A stretch of 64,000 nt of DNA, taken from Thiobaca trueperi. Lineage in GTDB: Bacteria > Pseudomonadota > Gammaproteobacteria > Chromatiales > Chromatiaceae. Below, in pieces: positions 46,390-55,371 of this stretch. A program made the translations under genes and the position numbers. The notes below the pieces were generated by a model that saw only the letters and a program-made list of their open reading frames with translations, did not search any database and had not been told where the DNA came from. The stretch spans positions 620,001 through 684,000 of the forward strand of contig NZ_SMAO01000001.1 of the NCBI RefSeq assembly GCF_004342175.1, given 5' to 3'. Within the stretch, counting starts at the first letter, position 1; the number at the start of each line of letters is the position of its first letter.

Positions 46390-47465
46390 ACGTCAAAACC
46401 CTGCCTGAATGCCCTCCGGCGTCCGCGTATCAGGCTGGCGCGCCGGGCAGCGGCTCGACGACATGGAGGCGCGTCGCCGGACTCGCGGCCCTGGTCCTGG
46501 TCCTCATGCTCCTGTCGCTGGCGGTCGGGCGCTATCCCGTCCCACTGGGCGATGTCCTCGGCGTGCTCCTGTCTCACCTCGCCCCGATCCAGCCCCATTG
46601 GACACCCGAGGCCGGGACGGTGGTGACACAGATCCGGCTGCCGCGCATCCTCGCCGCCATCCTGGTCGGGGCCGCACTCGCCGTCTCGGGCAGCGCCTAT
46701 CAGGGGCTGTTCCGCAATCCCATGGTCTCGCCCGGCATCCTCGGCGTCTCCGCTGGTGCCAGTCTGGGCGCCGCCATCGCCATCCTGCTCGGGCTGGGCA
46801 TGGTCGGCATCCAGATGCTGGCCTTCGGCTTCGGGCTGCTCGCGGTCGCCATGACCTGGGCAATCGGCGTCAGCCTCGGCAAACGCGGCGACCCGGTGCT
46901 GGTCACGGTGCTGGCCGGCATCATCATCGGCACCCTCTTCACCGCCTTCGTCTCGCTGGTGAAGTTCGTCGCCGATCCCTACAACACCCTGCCGACCATC
47001 ACCTTCTGGCTGATGGGCAGTCTGGCCTCCATCGACATGCCGGACCTGGCGCTCGCCGCCCTGCCCATCCTCGGCGGCATGGCGCTGCTCAACGCCCTGG
47101 GCTGGACGCTCAACGTGCTCTGCTTCGGTGACGAGGAGGCGCGGGCGCTGGGGCTGGAGACCGGACGGCTGCGTCTGCTGATCATCCTGGCCGCGACCCT
47201 GGTGACGGCTGCGGCGGTCGCCATCAGCGGCATCATCGGACTGGTGGGACTCATCGTGCCACACCTCGCCCGCATGCTGGTGGGACCGGATCACAAGCTC
47301 CTGATCCCGGTGTCGGCGCTGATGGGCGGCGGTTTCCTGCTGCTGGTCGATGACCTGGCGCGCTCGCTGTTCGAGGTCGAGATCCCGCTCGGTATCGTCA
47401 CCGCCATCATCGGCGCGCCCTTCTTCCTGCTGCTGCTCAAGCGCAGCCAGCGCGGCTGGTCCTGA
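46386..47465 (+). CDS. FecCD/BtuC-type ABC transporter permease
   Basis: The 359-residue protein has roughly ten transmembrane helices and the FecCD landmarks RLPRILAAILVGAALAVSGS, YQGLFRNPMVSPGILGVSAG, FWLMGSL, ISGIIGLVGLIVPHLAR and LGIVTAIIGAPFF. It should import an iron- or metal-chelate. It is translationally coupled to the PhnE-like gene, an unusual join of two transporter types in one operon. No FecB protein is encoded next to it; candidates are at 18031 and 53487. Confidence 0.9.
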   Translation: MNVKTLPECPPASAYQAGAPGSGSTTWRRVAGLAALVLVLMLLSLAVGRYPVPLGDVLGVLLSHLAPIQPHWTPEAGTVVTQIRLPRILAAILVGAALAVSGSAYQGLFRNPMVSPGILGVSAGASLGAAIAILLGLGMVGIQMLAFGFGLLAVAMTWAIGVSLGKRGDPVLVTVLAGIIIGTLFTAFVSLVKFVADPYNTLPTITFWLMGSLASIDMPDLALAALPILGGMALLNALGWTLNVLCFGDEEARALGLETGRLRLLIILAATLVTAAAVAISGIIGLVGLIVPHLARMLVGPDHKLLIPVSALMGGGFLLLVDDLARSLFEVEIPLGIVTAIIGAPFFLLLLKRSQRGWS

Positions 47466-47475
47466 GGCGCCCGAC

Positions 47476-48270
47476 ATGCTTGAGATCCACAACCTGAGCT
47501 GCGGCTACGGACGGCGCACCGTGCTGAACGGCATCTCCTTCGATCTGGCGGCCGGCGAATTGCTCTGCCTGCTGGGTCCGAACGGGGTCGGCAAGACCAC
47601 ACTCTTCAAGACCCTGCTCGGCCTCCTGCCAGCGCACGGCGGTGAGATCCGTCTGGACGGACAGCCGCTCGGCCACTGGTCGCGCCGACGCTTCGCCCGT
47701 CAGGTCGGCTATGTCCCCCAGGCCCATACCCCGCCGTTTCCGTTCAAGGTGCGGCAGGTGGTCGCCATGGGCCGCACCGCCCATCTGGCGGCTTTCGCCT
47801 CGCCCGACCACGCCGACCTGGACATCGCCGAGTCCGCGCTGGAGACCCTGGGCATCACCGCCCTGGCCGAGGCCACCTACACCGAGATCAGCGGCGGCGA
47901 ACGCCAGCTCGTCCTCATCGCCCGCGCACTCGCCCAGCAGCCGCAGCTACTCATCATGGACGAGCCGACCGCGAATCTGGACTATGGCAACCAATTGAAG
48001 GTCATGGCCCACGTCCGCCGCATCGTCGCCGACCACGACCTGAGCGTTATCCTCACCACCCACGACCCCAACCAGGCGCTGCTGCATGCCACCCGCGCCC
48101 TGGTCCTGGATCGCGACCAGCGCTACAGCGTCGGCCCGCCCGCCGAGGTCATCACATCCGAATATCTGCGCCGCACCTACGGGGTCGAAGCCGAGATCCT
48201 TGATCTGACCCGCTCACCGGGGACGCCACGGCGGATCTGTGTCCCCGCTGATCTTGGCGTCCGAGCATGA
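47476..48270 (+). CDS. FecE/BtuD-type ABC transporter ATPase
   Basis: The 264-residue ATPase has Walker A GPNGVGKTT, Q-loop VGYVPQAHTPPFPFKVRQVV, signature ISGGERQLVLIARA, Walker B LLIMDEPTANLD and H-loop LTTHD. It pairs with the FecCD-like permease that ends 10 bp upstream. The ATG at 47476 starts the conserved LEIHNLSCGYG; the open frame upstream of it overlaps the permease gene. It is the last clear gene of the operon that starts with the PhnC-like ATPase. Confidence 0.9.
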   Translation: MLEIHNLSCGYGRRTVLNGISFDLAAGELLCLLGPNGVGKTTLFKTLLGLLPAHGGEIRLDGQPLGHWSRRRFARQVGYVPQAHTPPFPFKVRQVVAMGRTAHLAAFASPDHADLDIAESALETLGITALAEATYTEISGGERQLVLIARALAQQPQLLIMDEPTANLDYGNQLKVMAHVRRIVADHDLSVILTTHDPNQALLHATRALVLDRDQRYSVGPPAEVITSEYLRRTYGVEAEILDLTRSPGTPRRICVPADLGVRA

Positions 48271-48386
48271 CCCCTTCTCAGGGCGCGCGTTCGGCTGAGG
48301 TGATCGCGCGTCCACCGATGCGTTATTGAAATAGCATATAGCGATAAGGTAGCCTCTGCCGTCGATCTGCCCTCGCGGTACAAGAC

Positions 48387-50171
48387 ATGAAATGCACCAT
48401 CTGTGAAATCGGATGCTCCATGCCCGAAGGGAGAACCGGGGCATGCGGGCGATACATCAACGACAAGGGCACGCTGACGGAGCGCTACCCCGATACCTAC
48501 CTCGTGGTCTGCCCCATCTCGGCAGAGACGATGCCCGTCATGCACTTCCACCCCGGAGCCAAGTTCCTCCAGATCAGCACCACCGGGTGCAATTTCAACT
48601 GCTCGGGCTGTGTGGCAAGCGTGGTGGCGAAAGAGATCGGTACCGACAGCAAGGCACTGAAGCGGCTGACTCCGCAGCAAGTCATAGGGAAGGCATTGGA
48701 CGAGGAATGCATCGGGATCGTCTTCCTCATGAACGACCCGCTGGCGTCCTTCCATACCTTTCTGGCAGTCGCGAGGACAGCCAAAGCCCAGGGACTGCTC
48801 GTGGGCTGCTCGTCCAACGGCTATTTCACTCAGGACTCGGCGGACGCGCTGTCGCCCTATCTCGATTTCATCAACGTCGGCATCAAGGGACTGTCGGATG
48901 CGGACTACAAGTGCTGCGGGGCGCCAGGGTACGCGCCGGTATTGAGGAACATCAGAGATTTCCATGAGGCAGGCATCCATGTCGAGGCGGCCTGCATGCA
49001 CAAAAAGGGCGAGGATGACGTGGTCATGGCAATCGCCGCGACCATCGCGGACATCGCCGACGACATCCCGCTCCAGATCATGCGCTTCATCCCGGTCGAT
49101 GACGCCGACATCGGCAGCGAGCCTTCGGTACGCGAATCCGAGCAGATCCAGCGGATGGCGTCCAAGCGGCTGAAATACGTCTACCTCTTCAACGCGCCCG
49201 GCACCGACTGCATCAACACCTACTGTCCGGAATGCGGACAGCTCATCGTCGAGCGCGACTTCTACGGCCCCATGGGCTCAAAACTCCGCCGGTCGCTCCT
49301 CTCCGCCGATGAAAGACACTGTCCTCAGTGCGGCTACGCGCTGGAGATCAAGGGGGCCATCGCCACAGGCAGATACGACGAGAACGACTTCGAGGGCGGA
49401 TATCCCTTCACCCGCGCACTCGAAATCATCGAGGGGACGCTGGCCGCCATCGGCGTCAAGGATCAGGGCTCCATCGCCCGATGCTGGGAGCACAGTTTGC
49501 AAGAGAATGGCCTCCAGAAACTGCACGGGAGCATTCAAGGCTTCGAGCGATACGCCGACAGCATCCGCAGATTCGGTGCCCTGACAGGGAAAGAATCCGA
49601 GGCCGCGAGACTGATCTCATATATGGACGAGCGCGTGCAGGCGATCGGGACGCAGGCCGCCCGGATCGAGACCAGACCAAGGGTCTACTATGCGATGAGC
49701 ACGCCGCTGTTCGCCCTGGAATACGAGCGGCTGGAGAACGGACTGGTCGAGCTAGCCGGCGGCGCGAGCATCAACAAGGCGCTGGCCACCACCGGCCGAC
49801 CGGGGATGAAAGTGACACCGGACGCCCTGAACGCACTCGATCCGGAGGTCATCTTCATCTCCGCCTTCATGCAAGCGCCGCTGGAGGATTTCTATGCCGA
49901 TTGCGACGAGCTGGGAATCCGCGTCGAGGCGGTGCGAAACAAACGGATATACAACCATCCGATCCCCTGCATCGACTTCGGCAGTCCCAGATGGATACTG
50001 GGGCTGATGCACATCGCCCAGTGCCTGCACCCGGACAGATTCAGCTTCGACATCGAAGCCGAGGCGAAGGTCTTCTACCGTGAATTCTACGGACTGGAAT
50101 TCAGACTGGAGGACGTGAACCGGTCTTTCGCCAAACCGAGCAAACGCTGGCGAATCCTTGAAAGCGGATGA
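48387..50171 (+). CDS. Radical SAM enzyme fused to a metallophore-binding-protein lobe
   Basis: The 594-residue protein has no signal peptide. The N-terminus is Cys-rich (CTICEIGC...GACGRY) as in PflA-like AmmeMemoRadiSam enzymes, then a canonical CxxxCxxC cluster site in STTGCNFNCSGC at about residues 68-76. Two zinc-ribbon-like pairs follow (YCPECG; HCPQCG at about 290-320). After a helical linker, from about residue 425, the sequence turns into the second lobe of a FecB-type binding protein: RPRVYYAMSTPLFALEY, VELAGGASINKAL, ALDPEVIFIS and LGLMHIAQCLHPDRF. Its substrate is unknown. It lies 116 bp after the FecE-like gene and may be cotranscribed. Confidence 0.85.
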   Translation: MKCTICEIGCSMPEGRTGACGRYINDKGTLTERYPDTYLVVCPISAETMPVMHFHPGAKFLQISTTGCNFNCSGCVASVVAKEIGTDSKALKRLTPQQVIGKALDEECIGIVFLMNDPLASFHTFLAVARTAKAQGLLVGCSSNGYFTQDSADALSPYLDFINVGIKGLSDADYKCCGAPGYAPVLRNIRDFHEAGIHVEAACMHKKGEDDVVMAIAATIADIADDIPLQIMRFIPVDDADIGSEPSVRESEQIQRMASKRLKYVYLFNAPGTDCINTYCPECGQLIVERDFYGPMGSKLRRSLLSADERHCPQCGYALEIKGAIATGRYDENDFEGGYPFTRALEIIEGTLAAIGVKDQGSIARCWEHSLQENGLQKLHGSIQGFERYADSIRRFGALTGKESEAARLISYMDERVQAIGTQAARIETRPRVYYAMSTPLFALEYERLENGLVELAGGASINKALATTGRPGMKVTPDALNALDPEVIFISAFMQAPLEDFYADCDELGIRVEAVRNKRIYNHPIPCIDFGSPRWILGLMHIAQCLHPDRFSFDIEAEAKVFYREFYGLEFRLEDVNRSFAKPSKRWRILESG

Positions 50172-50231
50172 AGGCGGTCTCAAACCAGCCAGTGCGCCGA
50201 GATGATCGATCAGTCTCTGAATTATCCCCGA

Positions 50232-50552
50232 TCATTCGGCCTGGCCGCGTTCGAGATATAGCCTTGGTACCTGATATCCAGATATGGCCTTGGCGTAGGC
50301 CAGTCGATTGCGAGTCGCGACGATCAGCCACCAGGGAATCTGGGGATTGGCAGATCGCACCGCCTCCGGGACATGGGTCGCGGCCTCGCCGATCAGTTCC
50401 AGGTTGCGCAGGGTGGCATCGTAGATCAAACCATCGCTCAGGAATCCGTCCTGGTCCAGGCCGTCGGTGTAGGCCACGACCTTGTCGGCGAATCCGATCA
50501 TGTCGTCCAGATAGAAGAGCCATTCCCTTGGGCTGCGGGTGATTTCAGACAT
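50232..50552 (-). pseudogene. HepT-like toxin with degenerate active site
   Basis: The 106-residue product is HepT-like in SPREWLFYLDDMIGFADKVV, DATLRNLELIGEAATHVPE and NPQIPWWLI. The catalytic R-x4-H-x-Y motif reads RNRLAYAK, so His and Tyr are lost, and the following tail does not match the family and seems frameshifted. It overlaps the MntA-like gene by 8 bp, as in intact HEPN-MNT modules. I read it as an inactivated toxin; a miscall in this region is possible. Confidence 0.6.
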
Positions 50553-50835
50553 GAACCGCTTCCCGCTCGATGTGTGGCCGCAGCTCGGGGCGCAGGACCT
50601 TTTCCGTGACCAGATCGACGGGGCTGCCGAGCAAGTCCTCGAGATAGAACTGGACGCCGAAATAGCGCTCCGAGGTGGCCGGCCCATCGAAGGCCACCAG
50701 GATATCCACGTCGCTATCCTCCCGCGCCTCGTCCCGAACCGTAGAGCCGAACACGGCGAGCGAGGTCACACCGAAACGCCGGGTCAGGAGCCCTTTGTGC
50801 TCGGCGAGAAGTTGCAAGGCACGGCTGCGCATCAT
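50545..50835 (-). CDS. MntA-like nucleotidyltransferase antitoxin
   Basis: The 96-residue minimal nucleotidyltransferase has the GSx10DxD motif in FGSTVRDEAREDSDVDIL and the downstream SPVDLVTEKVLRPELRPHI. MntA proteins neutralise HepT by AMP-ylating it near the RxxxxHxY site. The ATG at 50835 has AGGAG upstream. With its toxin degenerate it may be a relic. Confidence 0.85.
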   Translation of the reverse strand: MMRSRALQLLAEHKGLLTRRFGVTSLAVFGSTVRDEAREDSDVDILVAFDGPATSERYFGVQFYLEDLLGSPVDLVTEKVLRPELRPHIEREAVHV

Positions 50836-50879
50836 TTTCTTCGTCTCCTGGTTGCAACGAAGGTCTTGCGGTTCGATCA

Positions 50880-51083
50880 ACTCGCTCAACGGTCTCACGG
50901 GATGCAAACAATCAAATCCCGAAGCCCGTCGCCAGCGTGCCTTAGGCAACCCTCCGAATCGGGAATCACATCCCCGGCGTCAGGGTTTTCGGCGATGTAA
51001 GCGGCGAAGCTGCCGCGTTCGTCCTCCGTCCAATACAGAGGCCATTGCTTCTGGAACAACGGGGTCTCGATCATGATCAGCAT
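50880..51083 (-). pseudogene. RelE/HigB-like toxin remnant
   Basis: IETPLFQKQWPLYWTEDERGSF and YIAENPDAGDVIPDSEG resemble the N-terminal half of HigB/RelE inhibitors, in which a basic K-x-RW-x-R block should follow. That block appears in another frame (ARWRRASGF), so the gene is frameshifted and truncated. No cognate antitoxin was found. Confidence 0.55.
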
Positions 51084-51237
51084 CGGTTGAATGTACGCCT
51101 GAGAAATAGCTCCGTCCATCTCAGCGAGCCCGGGCGGGACCAGCGGCTCGGTGGATTCGTCGTCCAGATGCCCGGACCAGACCGCAGCCAGCCAGCCGAG
51201 CACGATCGCACCAGCCGGTGCACAACCGTCTTTCGAC

Positions 51238-51333
51238 GTTCATCGACGAACGCAGCGGACCTTCCTCGCCCCATCGACCAGCACCTATACTGGCCCTTTC
51301 GGTACACCTCGACCATTCCGTTCCTCGCTGAAC
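51238..51333. promoter_or_regulatory. Two GTTC-N6-GAAC dyads upstream of TonB receptor operon 2
   Basis: GTTCATCGACGAAC at 51238-51251 and GTTCCTCGCTGAAC at 51320-51333 are perfect inverted repeats of the form also found at 15786. The first is about 95 bp upstream of the -24 element. The second is only 13 bp from it, too close for a typical enhancer site. Confidence 0.55.
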
Positions 51334-51345
51334 GTCATCTGACCG

Positions 51346-51361
51346 TGGCATAGGGCTTGCC
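51346..51361 (+). promoter_or_regulatory. Sigma-54 promoter of TonB receptor operon 2
   Basis: TGGCATAGGGCTTGCC matches -24/-12 and shares its first 15 bases with the promoter at 15850. A small hairpin (GGGCCAGTTTGGCCC, 51373-51387) would lie at the very start of the transcript. Confidence 0.85.
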
Positions 51362-51414
51362 ATTGCACCAAAGGGCCAGTTTGGCCCGAAGGCTCATTTG
51401 GCAGAGGAATCGAG

Positions 51415-53487
51415 ATGATCCGAAAGAACCCTGTAGTACTCCTGCTGGCGGCGGCGCACCTGGCACCGTGCCGGCTGGTGTCGGCGGATGGCGGAGAGCA
51501 GACGCTCCCGGTCGTGGTGGTCGAGGACAGCGGCAAGAGCGATGCCAGGCAGGCCGCGCCCGAGCCCGCTTATAGCCGGCTCGCCATGCCCCAGAGCGTC
51601 GTGGCCGTCCAGACGCTCACCCGCGAGGACATTGAGGAGATCCGTCCGCGCGATGTCTATGACCTGATCGAGCGCGCACCGGGCATGAGCATCCTGCGCC
51701 AGGGCGCGCGCGTCCATAATTTCGCTTTCAGTCGGGGAGACGACGTCGGCATCATCCTGGACGGCGTCTATCTGACCCAGACCGAGGCGCGGCGCGTGCT
51801 CGGGGATTTACAGCCGGAACTGATCGAATCCATCCGCTTCGTGCGCGACTCGACCGTGCTGACCATCGCGCCACTCGCAGGCTTCGGCTCGGCCTCGGCT
51901 GGGTCGCCCAACCAGGGATTCATCCTCATCACCACCCGCCGCAGCGTCCCGGACGGGAAGCGCGCGGAGCTGCGCACCAGCTACGCCACCTACGACACCT
52001 GGAAGGCCAGCGGCTTCACCGCTCAGTCCTGGCTGGACGGACGCGCGCGCATTGGGGCCGGATACCAGCACACCGCTTCCGAAGGCAAACCGGACTGGAA
52101 CAACGGCTACAACGGCAACAGCTTCCTGCTCAACGGCGGCTACACGGACGCCCGCTTCGAGGCCACCGCCTCGCTCTACGTCAATCGCGCCTCACGCGAG
52201 ATCCAGCGGGCGATCGGAACCTATACCGGCAAGACCAGGTACCCCGTCAGCGGCCCGACCCCGAACGGCGTGCTGGACAAGAACGTCTGGGAGTACGACC
52301 CCATGAACATGGAGGTCTTCTCGACCAATCTCGCCCATCACTGGAACGCGGCCCAGACCACCGCGCTGCTCTACGGCTGGACCGAGGCCGAGGGCACCCG
52401 CTACCCCTACACCACCACCCAGAACCGCTCGCAGGTGGTGGGCGACGAGGGCCGGGACTGGGCGCAGGAATGGAATCTCTCGCACACCATCGAATGGGGC
52501 TCCAATACCCTCAAGGTCGGCGCTCAGAGCCTCAACTGGTATCAGCTCACCGAGGGCAACGAAACACCCCGGCGCGAGAAACTCTACGGCTACTATCTCA
52601 CGGACGAGTACCGGCTCAATCCGGACTGGACGCTCGATCTGGCGCTGCGGACCGACCGCAGGCAGATCGTCAGGGGCGGGGAGAAATATCTCTCCAGCGG
52701 CAGCGAGGTCCAGCTCGCCGACGGCGAGTGGAGCGACAACGCCATGGCGGCCTCCGTCGGCACGGCCTGGCAGATCAACCCCATCTTCCGCGTCTCGGCC
52801 CGCTACTCCTACAATCTCACCCCGACCCCGGATGTGCTGACCACGGTCGATGACGCGACATTGCCGGACGAGATCCGCAGCCGCTATGAGCTGGGGCTGG
52901 AGGCCAATGTCAGCCGCGCCTTCACGGCCACCCTGACCCCCTTCTACTACGATATCAAGGACGCCAAGGTCGCCGCCGGAACCCTGACCGCAGACGCCAG
53001 CGGCGCCCCCATCATCGATCCGGGCACCGGCGAGGAAACCAGCGTCACCCTCTACGACGCAGCCAATCGCATCCGCAAGGGTCTGGAATTGACCCTTGCG
53101 GGCCGCCTCGTCGATGACGCCCTCGGCTACGAGCTCGGCTGGACCGCCTTCACCGACAACGAAGAGGACGGCGAGTACGGCAGCGAATTCCCGGACAACA
53201 AGTACAGCGCCCGGCTCAACTGGCGCCACGGACCCTGGGACAGCACCCTGAGTCTGCTGAAGGTCGATCCCTATCTGAGCTACGGCTACACCGTGGGCGA
53301 CTTCACCACGGTCAACCTGAGCGTGGCGCACCGCTTCGACCACGGCATCACCCTGGCCGTCTACGGCCAAAACCTGACCGACGAGCAGTACGGTACCAAC
53401 AACAAGGGCTATCCGCCGCAGGCCAACTGGGGTGTGCTGCGCGATGTGGGTGCAACCTATGGGGTCGAAGTGGCGGTGGTGTTCTGA
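51415..53487 (+). CDS. TonB-dependent outer-membrane receptor
   Basis: The 690-residue receptor has a signal-like N-terminus (NPVVLLLAAAHLAPCRLVSA), a TonB-box-like TLPVVVVEDS, a plug (MPQSVVAVQTLTREDIEEI; GDDVGIILDGVYL; GFILITTRRS) and a barrel whose late strands carry ANLTDEQY-like GQNLTDEQYG and end in phenylalanine (VAVVF). Its plug differs from the first receptor, so the ligand may differ. GAGG precedes the ATG. It overlaps the binding-protein gene by one base (TGATG). The sigma-54 promoter links it to the nitrogen-fixation regulon. Confidence 0.88.
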   Translation: MIRKNPVVLLLAAAHLAPCRLVSADGGEQTLPVVVVEDSGKSDARQAAPEPAYSRLAMPQSVVAVQTLTREDIEEIRPRDVYDLIERAPGMSILRQGARVHNFAFSRGDDVGIILDGVYLTQTEARRVLGDLQPELIESIRFVRDSTVLTIAPLAGFGSASAGSPNQGFILITTRRSVPDGKRAELRTSYATYDTWKASGFTAQSWLDGRARIGAGYQHTASEGKPDWNNGYNGNSFLLNGGYTDARFEATASLYVNRASREIQRAIGTYTGKTRYPVSGPTPNGVLDKNVWEYDPMNMEVFSTNLAHHWNAAQTTALLYGWTEAEGTRYPYTTTQNRSQVVGDEGRDWAQEWNLSHTIEWGSNTLKVGAQSLNWYQLTEGNETPRREKLYGYYLTDEYRLNPDWTLDLALRTDRRQIVRGGEKYLSSGSEVQLADGEWSDNAMAASVGTAWQINPIFRVSARYSYNLTPTPDVLTTVDDATLPDEIRSRYELGLEANVSRAFTATLTPFYYDIKDAKVAAGTLTADASGAPIIDPGTGEETSVTLYDAANRIRKGLELTLAGRLVDDALGYELGWTAFTDNEEDGEYGSEFPDNKYSARLNWRHGPWDSTLSLLKVDPYLSYGYTVGDFTTVNLSVAHRFDHGITLAVYGQNLTDEQYGTNNKGYPPQANWGVLRDVGATYGVEVAVVF

Positions 53488-54548
53488 TGAAAATGCGCTC
53501 TCCAATCCTCAAGTCCCTGATCCTGATCGGCGCCTGGCTGGTCGCCAACCCCGTGCTGGCCGAGCGCCAGATCGTCGATATGGCCGGCCGCATGGTCGCC
53601 CTGCCCGACAGGATCCACAAGGTCTATGCCGTGGGTCACTGCATCCCCATCGTCGGCGCCATGGCACCCGACCTGCTGGCCAACAGCTATCGTCTGCCCG
53701 AGGCCGCGCGGCCACTGCTGGCGCCCGTCTTCTTCGAGGGCAAGACCACGCCCAACTCGGGGATCCGCTTCTCCGACGAGGAGGTGATCCGCATGGCACC
53801 GGACCTGGTCGTGATGGAAGCCATCCCAGGTGCCGCAGAACGGGCTGAACGCATGCAGAAGCGGATCGGCGCGCCCGTCGTCCTGGTGGATCAGGACATG
53901 CTCCATTACAAGGAGGCTTTCGCCGTCCTCGGTGAAATCCTGGACCGCCGCGAGCAGGCCAGGGCGATGACGGATTTTGTCGTCCGCCATCTGGACCCCA
54001 TCCGGGAAGTGGCCCAGACCATTCCGGAGGACCAGCGGGTGCGGGTCTACTACGCCGAAGGGCCGGACGGGCTGTCCACCAACCCGGCCGGCTCCAGCCA
54101 TACGCAGGTGCTGGATTTCGTCGGTGCCGCCAACGTCGCACAGGTGAAGAATCTGCCCGACGAAGGACTGAGCGCGGTCTCGCTGGAGCAGATCTATCTG
54201 TGGCAGCCGGAGCTGATCCTGGTCTGGACCCCGGCCGCCGACCGGCTCACCACCTGGCGAGCCATCGTCGAGGATCCGCTCTGGCAGAAGATCGCTGCCG
54301 TCAGGAACGGTCAGGTGGTCCAGATCCCCTGGCTGCCCTTCAGTTGGTTGGACCGCCCGCCCGGCACCAATCGCATCCTCGGCGCCCTCTGGCTGGCGGA
54401 GCTGTTCTATCCGGATCGCTATGACATTGATCTGGCGGCGGCGACCAAGGAATATTTCGCCATTTTCTATCACCGCGAGATCGCGGATGAGAATGTGCGG
54501 AAGTTGCTGAGGCTGACCCGTCCGGACGAGGCGGCATCGACGCTTTAG
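53487..54548 (+). CDS. FecB/BtuF-type metallophore- or metal-binding protein
   Basis: The 353-residue exported protein has a signal (ILIGAWLVANPVLAE), then VDMAGRMVALPDRIHKVYAVG, VIRMAPDLVVME, VYYAEGPDGLSTN at the start of lobe 2, LEQIYLWQPELILVW and WLPFSWLDRPPGTNRILG. The pattern is that of cluster A-II binding proteins for metal chelates. It is coupled to the second TonB receptor and has no local permease, so the FecCD/FecE-like pair at 46386-48270 is the best partner. Confidence 0.85.
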   Translation: MKMRSPILKSLILIGAWLVANPVLAERQIVDMAGRMVALPDRIHKVYAVGHCIPIVGAMAPDLLANSYRLPEAARPLLAPVFFEGKTTPNSGIRFSDEEVIRMAPDLVVMEAIPGAAERAERMQKRIGAPVVLVDQDMLHYKEAFAVLGEILDRREQARAMTDFVVRHLDPIREVAQTIPEDQRVRVYYAEGPDGLSTNPAGSSHTQVLDFVGAANVAQVKNLPDEGLSAVSLEQIYLWQPELILVWTPAADRLTTWRAIVEDPLWQKIAAVRNGQVVQIPWLPFSWLDRPPGTNRILGALWLAELFYPDRYDIDLAAATKEYFAIFYHREIADENVRKLLRLTRPDEAASTL

Positions 54549-54868
54549 CCACTCGCCCACAAGTCAGGAAAACCGCCGTGATGTCAACTGGTGCGGTCGT
54601 TTGATTTTGTGCGACACCGTAGAAATCGGCCAGCCCCGACAGGCTTCTGGCCGATCACGACGCCATCCTCTAAAGTAGATGCCCGGACGTCCTGATGACG
54701 CTCCGCCTGTTTCGCGCAATCCAGGCGCAGCAGCCTGGTCAGCGCGCGGGCCATGACCGCGACATTCAGACAGCGGGGTCTGTCGTGTCGGGCCGTCATG
54801 GCGTGGAGGATCATCACCAAGGATGACGTGTCAGGTTGCGGCTCAGACAAAGCGAGGTGCGTCGCGTC
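54549..54868. other. Stretch without a supported gene
   Basis: Minus-strand frames are open here but show no known motif, and the plus strand has only a weak frame before the channel gene. I see no promoter match or repeat. Confidence 0.4.
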
Positions 54869-55327
54869 ATGCCATCCATCGCCGGCATCACCGGACGTCG
54901 TGTGCAGGTTGTCTTTATCCTGGCCTGGCTGCTGGTCGCGGTCCTGTTTCTGTTCCATGCCAGTCTGCTCTTTGAAGTCGCCTGGCAGATTCAGATGTTC
55001 GTCCCATGGCTCATTCTGCATCTCGGCCCACGCAGCGCTGGCAAGGCGATCATCCTGGGCTGCTTCGTCGTGCTCTTCTTCACCCATCTCGCGGAGGCCA
55101 TGGCCTGGGGTCTGCTGATCTGGCGCGCGGGGCTGGCTCCGAGTTTTTCCGAAGGGCTCTATTTTTCCGCCACCTCGATGACCGCACTCGGCTATGGCGA
55201 TGTCGTGCTGGCTCCGCCCTGGCGCCTCATCGGCCCACTGGCGGCGATCAGCGGCCTGCTGATGTTCGGTTGTTCGACCGCCTTTCTGTTCGTCGTCATC
55301 CAGGCGGTCTGGGAGCATCAGGGTTGA
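54869..55327 (+). CDS. Two-TM ion channel family protein
   Basis: The 152-residue protein has an N-terminal hydrophobic pair and a pore-loop segment: FSATSMTALGYGDVVLAP resembles the TxGYGD selectivity filter of potassium channels (here TALGYGD), followed by an inner helix LAAISGLLMFGCSTAFLFVVI. It belongs to the Ion_trans_2 type. No cytoplasmic TrkA-N or RCK domain is present. The start at 54869 removes a poorly supported leader. Confidence 0.75.
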   Translation: MPSIAGITGRRVQVVFILAWLLVAVLFLFHASLLFEVAWQIQMFVPWLILHLGPRSAGKAIILGCFVVLFFTHLAEAMAWGLLIWRAGLAPSFSEGLYFSATSMTALGYGDVVLAPPWRLIGPLAAISGLLMFGCSTAFLFVVIQAVWEHQG

Positions 55328-55371
55328 CGGCTGTGACGCCTCTCGCTGGCATGACGGACCCGAAGATCCAA

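Noticed and set aside
48271-48386. Sigma-54 promoter for the radical SAM fusion gene
   Set aside because: The only GG...GC candidates have wrong spacing (GG-N10 is followed by CG near 48348) and no dyad is present; cotranscription with the upstream operon is likelier.
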